IMG/VR virus record: IMGVR_UViG_3300025732_000210
Span: 1 to 27,869 of that record
Reading direction: 5' to 3' (one strand)
DNA from: a virus
DNA: 27,869 nt
Shown: positions 7,026 to 14,432 of the stretch, piece after piece
Position numbering within the stretch: the stretch's first letter is position 1
Layout: the number at the start of each line of letters is the position of its first letter
Program-made: the position numbers and the translations under genes
Notes under the pieces: generated by a model
The model's database searches: none
Told to the model about the DNA's origin: nothing
The model's input: the letters and a program-made list of their open reading frames with translations, nothing else

Positions 7026-8888
7026 TTATTTAGTTTCTATTAATCTACCATTTTCATTAAGATGTGTTACCACACCATCGGATGTGGCATATCGTCCACT
7101 ACCAACATAAACTAGTTCTAAATCTTTAGCATGTTCGGCTACGGTCTTTTTCTTAGCAGGTGGTGCGGATTTCTTTGATTGTAATTGTGCAAGTTTAATC
7201 TTCTTATCCATCATGGTTGATTCGTGATCACGGCTTGCGGTCTCTGCTTTACCAGGACCTTCATCTGGACCAGTAATTTTTTCAACTTCTTTATTAACTT
7301 GTGCCTGTGCTATTTGCTGTTGAGCGCCAAAAGCAATCTGATTTTCCATATCTTGTTGCTGTTGTGCCTGCTGATCAATTGCCATTTGCTGTTGCTGTTG
7401 TGCTTGCTGCTGGGCAATAATGGCATTTTCTTGTTCCATTTGAGCATTGATTTCTTCAATGTCATCTTCTGTTTGTTGTAGAATATTTTTGCGAACCCAC
7501 ATTTGTGAATAATACTTACCAACAAATGGATCAACTTTAATTAGTGTATCAAGACGAAGATTAAGAAGTTCAGCCTCTTTTAGTTCATCAAAGTTATTGT
7601 CTTTTTTGAAGTCATACCAAATGTCTTCTTTGATTTCTTTCCATTCTTCTTCGGTACAAACTTTTTTAAGAACCAGTTGAACTCTTAGAAGATCATCAAA
7701 TAGTGAAGAGAACTTATTACGTAGGCGAGTAACAAACTTGTTAAACTTTAATTCGTCTCTTGTAATTTCCGTGGTACGACCTAATGTAAAACCTGGACTT
7801 TGTTCCATACGTGAAACAGGAACACCAAGTGCTTTGTATAGTTTGGTCTGAAAATACTTAACGTCTTCTAGTTCACCGAGATTTCTTGCACCTTCTAATG
7901 TGCTAATCTCGGTACCTTTAGAACCTTCACGGCGTGGTAGCCAGAAATCTTCTAGCATTGATAGATGCTTACGGTCGTCCTTGATTTCACCAGTATTGGA
8001 ATCGTAAACCAACTTGTTACGATACTTGACCATGATATCACGGACGTATTGTTCAGCCTTGACTGTTGGCATATTACCAACGTCGATATAGAAAACTCTA
8101 CGCTCGGGAGCACGACTTAGACGATAGATAACAGTGGCGTCCTCTACCATGCGTAGATTGTTAAATGGCTTAATTGATTTGTGTAGATAAGAAAGTACCA
8201 TAGTCTGTTTTGGATCCATGATACCAGAATTAATGTTTACAACGGAGTCGGTGGCAATCTTAGCACCTAGATTGGTACCTGAACCAATCATTCCTCTTTC
8301 ATTGTAGAGATAATATTCAATCTGTCTTTTGATTAGTTCCACACCGGTATTAGGATCACGCATCTTTTGAATTTCACGGATCTTACGAATACGGCGTGGG
8401 TCGATATACTTAACTTCTTGAATACCTGCATCAGGCATTGCTTCGTCAATAACAACTTGATAAAACAATCTTCCGTCAATATACCAACGACGAAAGATTT
8501 CATGTCCCATGTTACCAAAGTTAAGTAGTTTTAAGATATAGTTAAACTCGTCCTCAATACGTTTTTTTAATTGAGGTGTAAGTTTAACATCATCAAGATT
8601 AACATCAACAGAGGTACCAGAATCTTCTACTACGATGGCCTCGTTTACGATTTCATCAATAGCGGCCTCCATTTCTGGCTGAATGGATAACTCTCTATAC
8701 TTTGTAATAAGTTGTGTTTCATTACGAAATGTACCGTCAAGGTCTACATATGTTCCATAGTAACCAGCGCCAGCAACAGTTACCGCACCATCGTTATTCT
8801 CTGGTAAGGTAAATGTTTTCTGTCTTACTTGATCATCTAAACGTGGATCGACCTTGTCAGACCCGATCTGAAATCCGAAAAGTTTTAT
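7026..8888 (-). CDS. 20: Portal vertex protein gp20 (apparent AUA start)
   Basis: Dodecameric portal of the T4-type head. Conserved segments include MEAAIDEIVNEAIVVED, FRRWYIDGRLFYQ, YIDPRRIRKIREI, VIYRLSRAPERRVFYIDVGN, SKGTEISTLEGARNLGELED and PFVGKYYSQMWVRKNIL; the C-terminus is Gln-rich, then charged. The first canonical start in frame is ATG at 8672, but the frame upstream encodes 72 more codons that clearly belong to the family (KLFGFQIGSDK ... GYYGTYVDLDGTFRNETQLI ... KYRELSIQPE). No ATG, GTG or TTG exists in that stretch. Directly before KLFGFQIG stands ATA (8886-8888), eight bases after a perfect AGAGGAG and overlapping the HNH stop as ATAA, where ATGA would be expected. From ATA the protein has 620 residues (T4: 524). 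Portal identity is certain; the start codon is inferred. Confidence 0.93.
   Translation of the reverse strand: MKLFGFQIGSDKVDPRLDDQVRQKTFTLPENNDGAVTVAGAGYYGTYVDLDGTFRNETQLITKYRELSIQPEMEAAIDEIVNEAIVVEDSGTSVDVNLDDVKLTPQLKKRIEDEFNYILKLLNFGNMGHEIFRRWYIDGRLFYQVVIDEAMPDAGIQEVKYIDPRRIRKIREIQKMRDPNTGVELIKRQIEYYLYNERGMIGSGTNLGAKIATDSVVNINSGIMDPKQTMVLSYLHKSIKPFNNLRMVEDATVIYRLSRAPERRVFYIDVGNMPTVKAEQYVRDIMVKYRNKLVYDSNTGEIKDDRKHLSMLEDFWLPRREGSKGTEISTLEGARNLGELEDVKYFQTKLYKALGVPVSRMEQSPGFTLGRTTEITRDELKFNKFVTRLRNKFSSLFDDLLRVQLVLKKVCTEEEWKEIKEDIWYDFKKDNNFDELKEAELLNLRLDTLIKVDPFVGKYYSQMWVRKNILQQTEDDIEEINAQMEQENAIIAQQQAQQQQQMAIDQQAQQQQDMENQIAFGAQQQIAQAQVNKEVEKITGPDEGPGKAETASRDHESTMMDKKIKLAQLQSKKSAPPAKKKTVAEHAKDLELVYVGSGRYATSDGVVTHLNENGRLIETK
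7027..7034 (-). promoter_or_regulatory. Late promoter octamer ACTAAATA overlapping the portal stop
   Basis: The last portal codons read GAA ACT AAA TAA, so the octamer ACTAAATA is built into the gene end and its stop codon. AAAAAGGA and the GTG start of the LT/LysM-gp67 gene follow within 25 bases. Resembles T4 TATAAATA; not tested. Confidence 0.55.
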
Positions 8889-9478
8889 GGCCGTAACTCC
8901 TCTATTTTTTCACAAGAAAAACCTCTATGAGATTTAATCTGTTTATTGCCAATCTTCACCATAGTGGCGTAGAAAAGGTTATGTTTCTCGCAGAATGCTT
9001 TTAGGTTAGTCACCTTTTCTATACTCCCATTTGGAAATGTTACTATCCAATCTTTACTAAACAACTTTTTTATATCAGGTCTACTGGGCATAACCTGTAA
9101 TGCTCTTTTTGTCTTGATCTTCTCTCTAGTTTCTTCGGTATGAGCGACTTTATATCTATGATGTTTTTCGCCAGTATAACAGAATGGATTAGTACCTTTT
9201 GCTTTTCGTTCTAAAGCACTCTTTCTACCAATCTCTGACTGTATTTTAGAAATCTCTTCCGGTGATTTATTCATCCGCATAGAGATTGCTAAACACGCAG
9301 CCCAATCACCTTGTTTATAGTGTATATCATAATGTTCTTGTATAGAAACTGACACAAGATTGTTAATATCATTATTGGCACGGTTACCGTCAATATGATG
9401 GATCTCATAAGTTCTACCATCATCATCTACAGGAATTAATCCATAATGTTGCTCATAAATTTTTCTATATATACTCAT
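8885..9478 (-). CDS. Free-standing HNH homing endonuclease
   Basis: A 197-residue HNH endonuclease. The N-terminal half carries the HNH signature: YEIHHIDGNRANNDINNLV, then HYDIHY (two His of the first motif, Asn, then a distal His). The C-terminal part (about 140-192; DWIVTFPNGSIEKVTNLKAF ... YATMVKIGNKQIKSHRGFSC) looks like a small modular DNA-binding region typical of phage homing enzymes. It sits between tube gene 19 and portal gene 20, which are adjacent in T4, so it is an insertion. Its stop overlaps the apparent portal start, and its 3' end contains the portal ribosome binding site. The ATG has AAGGAG nine bases upstream, partly in a small hairpin. I see no room for a group I intron around it. 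Its target is probably an intron-less allele near the 19/20 junction (inference). Confidence 0.88.
   Translation of the reverse strand: MSIYRKIYEQHYGLIPVDDDGRTYEIHHIDGNRANNDINNLVSVSIQEHYDIHYKQGDWAACLAISMRMNKSPEEISKIQSEIGRKSALERKAKGTNPFCYTGEKHHRYKVAHTEETREKIKTKRALQVMPSRPDIKKLFSKDWIVTFPNGSIEKVTNLKAFCEKHNLFYATMVKIGNKQIKSHRGFSCEKIEELRP
8897..8903 (-). promoter_or_regulatory. Shine-Dalgarno of the portal gene, deciding an AUA start
   Basis: The minus strand reads AGAGGAG, followed by an eight-base spacer (TTACGGCC) and ATA, then the conserved portal N-terminus KLFGFQIG. The site lies inside the last codons of the HNH gene. Spacing is ideal for ATA and there is no canonical start nearby. Confidence 0.75.
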
Positions 9479-9484
9479 ACGCTG

Positions 9485-9534
9485 TGTCTCCTTCTAGACA
9501 TAGAGTCCGTGGGAGCGCCAACTCCGTGACGGAC
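9485..9534 (-). promoter_or_regulatory. Two hairpins in the HNH leader, one holding its ribosome binding site
   Basis: Upstream of the HNH start, GTCCGT (9529-9534) pairs with ACGGAC (9505-9510) around a nested GGAG/CTCC stem. Further downstream TGTCT pairs with AGACA (9496-9500 with 9485-9489), leaving AGAAGG in the loop; the AAGGAG Shine-Dalgarno (9488-9493) straddles loop and stem. In T4, several homing endonuclease genes have their ribosome binding site masked by RNA structure to limit expression; a similar role is inferred here. Confidence 0.5.
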
Positions 9535-9544
9535 ATTTTTTATT

Positions 9545-9565
9545 GGGAGGGGATGAACCCCTCCC
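9545..9565. terminator. Strong 8-bp hairpin between gp19 and HNH
   Basis: A perfect inverted repeat, GGGAGGGG with CCCCTCCC around a five-base loop, much more GC-rich than its surroundings. On the plus strand it is followed by TTTTGTTATTT, the layout of an intrinsic terminator facing opposite to all genes here. On the minus strand, the transcribed one, the trailing sequence is A-rich (AATAAAAAATG), so it would act rather as an mRNA-stabilising or regulatory hairpin. Confidence 0.5.
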
Positions 9566-9571
9566 TTTTGT

Positions 9572-9579
9572 TATTTAGT
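9572..9579 (-). promoter_or_regulatory. Late promoter octamer ACTAAATA before the HNH/portal unit
   Basis: Minus-strand ACTAAATA lies seven bases after the gp19 stop codon and just before the 8-bp hairpin. It is identical to the octamers before gp22 and the 617-residue gene. It probably served gene 20 before the HNH gene was inserted between them (inference). Confidence 0.55.
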
Positions 9580-9585
9580 ATGATG

Positions 9586-10143
9586 TTAGATACCGTCAGT
9601 AGTTGGAATTGGGAATAGTGATTCCCACCACTGATAGGCGAAGGTTACACCATATTCTTCAATCTGGTCACCTGATGCCCAATCTAGATCAATAGCAGCA
9701 ACATCAACCGGGAAGGCACCATAAATCTTATACTGCTTGATGATTTCACCAGTCTTGGCATACTGTGTTACCATAGCCTGTGACTGATAGTTTACACCAC
9801 CTCTAGCAGCAGGATTTCTAAGGTTACCAACGTGTGAGTTGATAGCACTTAGCCAGATTTCTAGATTGTTACGAATGGTGAAATTTTCATCATTGATAAC
9901 TGTAAAAGACCAATCTGGAAATGTTCTTGTACCAGCAACTTTAATCTCACGACCAAAGTATGGAACACTGATAGAAGAAATAGAATCTCCTGGCAAAGAT
10001 GTTGCTCTAGCCTTGAAGATAATATCTGGGCTAAGAGGTGCTGCTCCCAAAATTGGGGGCAGCGTCATCATTACTTCGAAGAGACTAGCACGGGCACCAT
10101 CATCAACCATGCTTGCTCTGAATACGTCAACGTCGAATGGCAT
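9586..10143 (-). CDS. 19: Tail tube protein gp19
   Basis: Forms the inner tube of the contractile tail. The 185-residue product is close in size to T4 gp19 (163). Family features: an N-terminal strand entering the tube fold (FEVMMTLPPILG), KARATSLPGDSISSISVPYF with the conserved Pro-Gly turn, GTRTFPDWSFTVINDENF, and a C-terminal YGVTFAYQWW strand. The ATG is preceded by AAAAGGAG and a late-promoter octamer that starts at the end of gp18. It lies directly after sheath gene 18 as in T4. The following gene should be 20, but an HNH gene intervenes. Confidence 0.93.
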   Translation of the reverse strand: MPFDVDVFRASMVDDGARASLFEVMMTLPPILGAAPLSPDIIFKARATSLPGDSISSISVPYFGREIKVAGTRTFPDWSFTVINDENFTIRNNLEIWLSAINSHVGNLRNPAARGGVNYQSQAMVTQYAKTGEIIKQYKIYGAFPVDVAAIDLDWASGDQIEEYGVTFAYQWWESLFPIPTTDGI

Positions 10144-10162
10144 TTGTTAAACTCCTTTTCCT

Positions 10163-10170
10163 TATTTATT
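10163..10170 (-). promoter_or_regulatory. Late promoter octamer AATAAATA at the gp18 stop
   Basis: The gp18 gene ends TTC TAA followed by TAAATAAGG, giving AATAAATA that overlaps the stop codon by two bases. AAAAGGAG and the gp19 ATG follow within 27 bases. A separate promoter fits the high copy number needed of tube protein. Confidence 0.6.
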
Positions 10171-11923
10171 AGAACTTGCCAACAATTTCGGAGAAGGCAA
10201 CACCGGTGCGAACAGCAACGAAGTTCAACTGAATGAAGTTAATTGCTCTTGCTGGCTTGATGTAAATATCTCCTCTAAATTCGTTGCGGTCAATAACTTC
10301 AGGAGTATTGTTTGTTGTGTCACAAACTACTTTGAAGTCAAAAATACCACGACGACCTTTAACGTCACGTAGGTATGGCTCTACAAGTGCAACGAATTGA
10401 GAACGTGTGAACTCATCATTGAACTCAAATAGAGAATACTTAGCTGCCTTCGTGATTGTCTTTTCTAGAACAATGAATAGACGGCGAACGTTGATGCGGT
10501 CAAAAGCAGATGGCTTACGCTGCATTGTCTTATCGCCGAATAGAACTGTTCCTTCACCTCTAAATGAAACAACAGGATTAATGTTGCTCTTATAAAGGTC
10601 ATCTCTGTTAGCCTTGGTTGGATTCCATGCTAGTTTAACAACATTCTTAATCTGACCACGATTGAAACCAGCAGGTGAGAACCATGGATCACGATCAAAA
10701 TCTGTGCGAGCGCATAGACCAGCAATGTCGGCATTTAGTGGTACCCAACGATAAGTGTTGTTATACTTGTCGAACTGTAGTTTCCAGTTACCGTCAAACA
10801 CACCATAAGAAGATGAATTATAAAGATCAATCTTCTGTTTGATGTTATCAACTTCGCTACCGGCATTATCGACAACATTTGCCATATCTGGAGAAATAAA
10901 TGCCACGCAATCTTTTCTTTCTCCAACAATATTTTCTAGAACATGTTCAGAAACAGTTTGAGGATGTGCGCCGGTCATAACTAGTGAAATATCAACTTCT
11001 TCTGGATTAACGAATAGATCATATGATTGTTCTAGCTGTGCAGATGTTGGTGCACCAACAGAACCACCAAATAGATTCATAGTATATGAAGAATTTGACT
11101 GACCGTATCGTGTAGCAACAAAATGACCTGTATTATTTTGTGTTACTGATGGGAGTCCCCATGAAGATGTTTCGCTTACTTGTGTAACTTCATTCTGTGC
11201 ATGGTTTAGTGCCCATAGATAGTTTGATCTAGTATTGATAACATCAACATAGAAGTTTGAAGATCCATCGTCGTTCTTGGCATCGGCTGCCTTAGATACG
11301 AATGGAAATCTTTCTAAAATTGTGTTAGCAACACCATCTGAGAATTTACCTAGACGGTCAACAACGATAATGTGCATTTCGTCATTGGCGCCGCCTTGTG
11401 ATTGAACAAAGGCTGATGTTCCGGTGACACCTTCATTGTTTGCGCCGTATTGCCAAGATCCATAAGCAACTGCGTCTTGATCTGCCCAAACAGAAACTCT
11501 TAGTGAGTTGCCTAGTTCTCCTGGATACTTGGCAGCAAACATACCGGCAGAGTTAGCAACTGTGCTATTTGTTGTGCCATTTAATTCATAATTATTAATA
11601 TAATCATCTTCATTCTTAATTGTTAAAACTGTTGCGCCAGTAGTAGCATTCTTGGCTACTGTAGTATTAGCGGAACGAACTAGTCTTAGGTTATTACCAT
11701 ATGATAGGAAGTTTGCAGCGGTGAACCATGATGTGAAGTTATTCTGGCTTGGCTTACCAAACCAACGAACAAGTTCAATCTCATTACTAATAGTCTTGAT
11801 TTCATTAACAGGACCCCAATCAAAGTTTCCGGCAAATGCCCCTTCTGTAGTAGATGCGCCAGGAACAATGGTCGTAAGATCGATTTCAGACCAAGCCACG
11901 CCTGGGGAAAGTTGATATGCCAT
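10169..11923 (-). CDS. 18: Contractile tail sheath protein gp18
   Basis: 584 residues, compared with 659 in T4. The N-terminus (AYQLSPGVAWSEIDLTTIVP followed by TEGAFAGNFDWGPVNE) is the classic start of T4-type sheath proteins, and the C-terminal domain (FIVLEKTITKAAKYSLFEFN, DEFTRSQFVALVEPYLRDVK) is the conserved sheath core involved in subunit linkage. The middle (about 100-330) is variable, as in the family, where protruding domains differ; this explains the shorter length. The ATG is preceded by AAAAAGGAG, and the promoter-like octamer lies about 50 bases upstream behind a small hairpin. Gene order 17-18-19 is that of T4. Confidence 0.95.
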   Translation of the reverse strand: MAYQLSPGVAWSEIDLTTIVPGASTTEGAFAGNFDWGPVNEIKTISNEIELVRWFGKPSQNNFTSWFTAANFLSYGNNLRLVRSANTTVAKNATTGATVLTIKNEDDYINNYELNGTTNSTVANSAGMFAAKYPGELGNSLRVSVWADQDAVAYGSWQYGANNEGVTGTSAFVQSQGGANDEMHIIVVDRLGKFSDGVANTILERFPFVSKAADAKNDDGSSNFYVDVINTRSNYLWALNHAQNEVTQVSETSSWGLPSVTQNNTGHFVATRYGQSNSSYTMNLFGGSVGAPTSAQLEQSYDLFVNPEEVDISLVMTGAHPQTVSEHVLENIVGERKDCVAFISPDMANVVDNAGSEVDNIKQKIDLYNSSSYGVFDGNWKLQFDKYNNTYRWVPLNADIAGLCARTDFDRDPWFSPAGFNRGQIKNVVKLAWNPTKANRDDLYKSNINPVVSFRGEGTVLFGDKTMQRKPSAFDRINVRRLFIVLEKTITKAAKYSLFEFNDEFTRSQFVALVEPYLRDVKGRRGIFDFKVVCDTTNNTPEVIDRNEFRGDIYIKPARAINFIQLNFVAVRTGVAFSEIVGKF

Positions 11924-11944
11924 CTTTTACTCCTTTTTATAGGT

Positions 11945-11963
11945 TGGAATGGTTTCTATTCCA
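11945..11963 (-). promoter_or_regulatory. Hairpin in the gp18 leader
   Basis: Minus-strand TGGAAT pairs with ATTCCA around a seven-base loop, in the stretch between the late-promoter octamer and the sheath ribosome binding site. It may stabilise the abundant sheath mRNA. A 6-bp stem is short enough to occur by chance. Confidence 0.35.
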
Positions 11964-11971
11964 TCTCAATC

Positions 11972-11979
11972 TATTTATT
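11972..11979 (-). promoter_or_regulatory. Late promoter octamer AATAAATA upstream of gp18
   Basis: Minus-strand AATAAATA lies in the 74-base gap between gp17 and gp18, one of the longest gene-free gaps in the window. It is one mismatch from T4 TATAAATA and leaves a leader of about 40 bases. Confidence 0.6.
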
Positions 11980-11997
11980 GTTTTGAGTGTTTTCAGA

Positions 11998-13674
11998 TTA
12001 TAGTTTGCTGTTCCAATCATAATTCAGATTATCAAATGGATACATGCTTTCTCTCTCACGTCGCCATACGTCACCACTAGCATCTTGTTCCACAAAGTCA
12101 TCTAAACCGTTATCAATGAAACCAAACGGAACATTATCTACATCCTGAAGATAAGCAATCTCTTTTTGTAGAGCGTATCTGATATCATTTGATACTGTTT
12201 CTTTAAATAGTTTTTGTGCCGTTAGCCATCCAAAATGAACTAATGTCATGGCTAAATCGTCATTCTGACCTTCTTCTGCTTTAAATGTTTTCTTGTCAGC
12301 AGAGAAAGAAAACAGTTCTGTAATTGTATCTTCGTCGTTTAGTATTAGTTTATCGTTCTCAACAAGTGTTTTTAAGTTAGAACAACCGATCATTTTAGAT
12401 TGTGCTGTAATCTTTAATCCAAAGGCCAGTTTGTTTTTACCGGCGGCAAAACCACCAGAGGCCTGCATACCTTGCTTGCCTTTAATTTGAAATTTTAGTA
12501 GATTTTCATACTCAAGTTCATAATGTAGAATATCTGCAACCTGTAGGCCAATAGAATTGATTTCAATTAGAACAAATGCTTCATTATACTTTGTTGCTGC
12601 TGAGTATATAACAGCGGGCAAAAGCATCGGACTAATTTCATTGTTACGGTATTTAGCAACCTGTCTGTAAGGTATTTCTGTAACATCAAAAATTGAGAAT
12701 GCCGAATAATCTAGGCTTTGACCTTCAGAAACGTCGGCACATAGAACGTATGTGTGTTTGTGAATAGGTTGTTCAAAGATATCCATACATTCATTCTTAG
12801 CAATAGGTTCTTTCCAGTGTAATGTGCCTAACTTGGCACCATTGATAAGTGTATTAGATGAACCTAGGAACTCACAACCAAACTCTTGATCAAACTGTCT
12901 TTGACTGGTGTTACGAATAGTTTCTAATGCCCATGCTTCATCTCTACCAGGCACCATGGACCAGTGAATCTCAATAGGTTTATAGTCACTAGTTTTGTCT
13001 ATTGCTTTTTGCCACATCTTATAGAATAAATTCATACCATTTGGTGTAGAAACGATAACAACCTTAGAAGTCTTACCAGAAGAAATAGTAGGATAAGTTG
13101 AATTAAAGAACTCTTCGGCAATGTTATTAGGAACGAACGCAAACTCGTCTAGAAAGATTAGGTTGAATGCGAAACCACGAACAGAACTACCGCTTGTTGA
13201 GTCTGCTAAAACTCTTGAACCATTAGCAAGCCAAATAGAACCTTTGTTCCATTCTTTGATGCCTTGCTTAAGAAACATAGGCAGATACTCAAATGCTAGT
13301 TTAAGTTTGCCTAACAGTTCTCTAGCAGTAGGCGCACGGTTAGCAAGAATAGCAACCACAAAGTTTTCATTAAACAGTATTTGGTGAAGAATATATGCTA
13401 CCGATGTAGTAGATTTACCGACCTGTCGTGGTAACTTACAGATAGAGAAACGATTGTTGTGAAATGTGTCAAGCATCTTCTCTTGAAAGTCCCACATTTC
13501 AAAAGGAATCAAACCACGATCAACGTTAATGATTTTGATATACTTGCGAGCAAAGTAACGAGGATCGTCAGCACACTTGATATATTCATCTAGTTCATGC
13601 TGTGTAAAAGAGTGGCGATACTGCTCGTTAGGCAGATTAGGATTATTCTGATAACTAAACGGTGTTCTGGCCAT
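11998..13674 (-). CDS. 17: Large terminase subunit gp17
   Basis: DNA-packaging motor with ATPase and nuclease domains; 558 residues (T4: 610). ATPase: Walker A PRQVGKST at 82-89, Walker B NLIFLDE at 171-177 with probable catalytic Glu177, and coupling motif VVIVSTPNG at 205-213. The RNase H-like nuclease starts at YVLCADVSEGQSLDYSAF with probable metal ligand Asp314, continues with VLIEINSIG (Glu371), and has its last acidic cluster at QNDDLAM (472-473). These match the T4 triad D401/E458/D542 in order and spacing. The N-terminus overlaps gp16 by 20 bases, which indicates coupled synthesis of the two subunits. The product docks on portal gp20. Confidence 0.97.
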   Translation of the reverse strand: MARTPFSYQNNPNLPNEQYRHSFTQHELDEYIKCADDPRYFARKYIKIINVDRGLIPFEMWDFQEKMLDTFHNNRFSICKLPRQVGKSTTSVAYILHQILFNENFVVAILANRAPTARELLGKLKLAFEYLPMFLKQGIKEWNKGSIWLANGSRVLADSTSGSSVRGFAFNLIFLDEFAFVPNNIAEEFFNSTYPTISSGKTSKVVIVSTPNGMNLFYKMWQKAIDKTSDYKPIEIHWSMVPGRDEAWALETIRNTSQRQFDQEFGCEFLGSSNTLINGAKLGTLHWKEPIAKNECMDIFEQPIHKHTYVLCADVSEGQSLDYSAFSIFDVTEIPYRQVAKYRNNEISPMLLPAVIYSAATKYNEAFVLIEINSIGLQVADILHYELEYENLLKFQIKGKQGMQASGGFAAGKNKLAFGLKITAQSKMIGCSNLKTLVENDKLILNDEDTITELFSFSADKKTFKAEEGQNDDLAMTLVHFGWLTAQKLFKETVSNDIRYALQKEIAYLQDVDNVPFGFIDNGLDDFVEQDASGDVWRRERESMYPFDNLNYDWNSKL

Positions 13675-14107
13675 CTTCTCTCTGTTTCTTTATAGCAGAC
13701 AAAAGTTCTGCCGCTGAACCGACAAATACGGCCTGTTCTACATTTATACTCTCAGCATTTTTCTTACGAGGATCCGTCGCTGGATCTGGGTCTCTCAAAT
13801 CTTTTTTCTGTTTTTGTAGGGTGTATAGGTCTTTCGACGTTTCGCCAATAGTTTTGATGAGAGTAGAAACAACCTCAAAACCTCTTGCGCTCTCGTTTTG
13901 TTTAGCGATTGTGACGATTTCATCTAGTGCGTCGTTACCTTTCGTTATTAGATTACGTAGTGTATGTCTAACTAATCTATAATCTTCATCTTCATCAGGT
14001 AATTCTGAATGAACATCATACTCTACGATTTCTTGTTTAGGAGTTTCAACCTTAACAATCTCGTGAGGAATGTCTAAGACATCCGACAAATTCTTTTCAA
14101 CGCTCAT
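13655..14107 (-). CDS. 16: Small terminase subunit gp16
   Basis: 150 residues (T4 gp16: 164). Matches the T4 protein in the central helical region: DEDYRLVRHTLRNLI, RGFEVVSTLIKTIGETSKDL and YTLQKQKKDLRDPDP. The C-terminal motif INVEQAVFVGSAAELLSAIK corresponds to T4 INIQNATVFMGSPTELMDEI in layout. Forms ring oligomers that regulate gp17 and mark the concatemer for packaging. Directly upstream of, and overlapping, gene 17. In T4, gene 15 comes immediately before 16; here three accessory genes intervene. Confidence 0.92.
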   Translation of the reverse strand: MSVEKNLSDVLDIPHEIVKVETPKQEIVEYDVHSELPDEDEDYRLVRHTLRNLITKGNDALDEIVTIAKQNESARGFEVVSTLIKTIGETSKDLYTLQKQKKDLRDPDPATDPRKKNAESINVEQAVFVGSAAELLSAIKKQREDGQNTV

Positions 14108-14120
14108 GATAATATTGTCC

Positions 14121-14432
14121 TTATTCCTCTACAAAAGGTTCAGGAATAGATGCATTTAAAGGAGGCTCTACGTTAGGCTTAAGCACATCTGGAAATATTT
14201 TTCTAAAGTCTTCCGCTTTCTTAACTTTATCAATTTTAGGATCGTTTGTTACATCTCTAAGAGCCTGTTTCTTAGCAGCAATCTCTGTCTGTAATGTAGC
14301 ATTACCTGTTTCAACGGCTCTCATGAACTGTAAGTCCAAGTCTTCTAGCACAGGTTTTCTGGCGCTTCTAAGCATGTCTTTGTAGACATCTTTAGCTTTG
14401 ACTATATCAATTTTAATTACACCTTTGGCCAT
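14121..14432 (-). CDS. Small conserved phage protein of a fibre cassette
   Basis: 103 residues, mostly helical and charged. The motif LDLQFMRAVETGNATLQTEI then AAKKQALRDVTNDPKI recurs, in my recollection, in small proteins encoded after tail-fibre genes in many phages. Its function is unknown; fibre assembly help is a guess from position. It ends with an acidic/Pro tail (PPLNASIPEPFVEE). Its start overlaps the end of the preceding 102-residue gene by 16 bases, and it has AAAAGGA upstream of the ATG. Confidence 0.7.
   Translation of the reverse strand: MAKGVIKIDIVKAKDVYKDMLRSARKPVLEDLDLQFMRAVETGNATLQTEIAAKKQALRDVTNDPKIDKVKKAEDFRKIFPDVLKPNVEPPLNASIPEPFVEE

Noticed and set aside
9465-9536. A 23-codon frame starting at ATG 9534-9536 as a leader peptide or first portal exon
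   Set aside because: No good ribosome binding site at normal distance, no portal-like sequence, and it lies inside the hairpin region.
8673-9585. Group I intron containing the HNH gene and splitting gene 20
   Set aside because: Only about 107 bases lie between gp19 and the HNH start and none between the HNH stop and the portal frame, too little for an intron core. I see no conserved intron core, and the portal frame has its own ribosome binding site right before KLFGFQIG.
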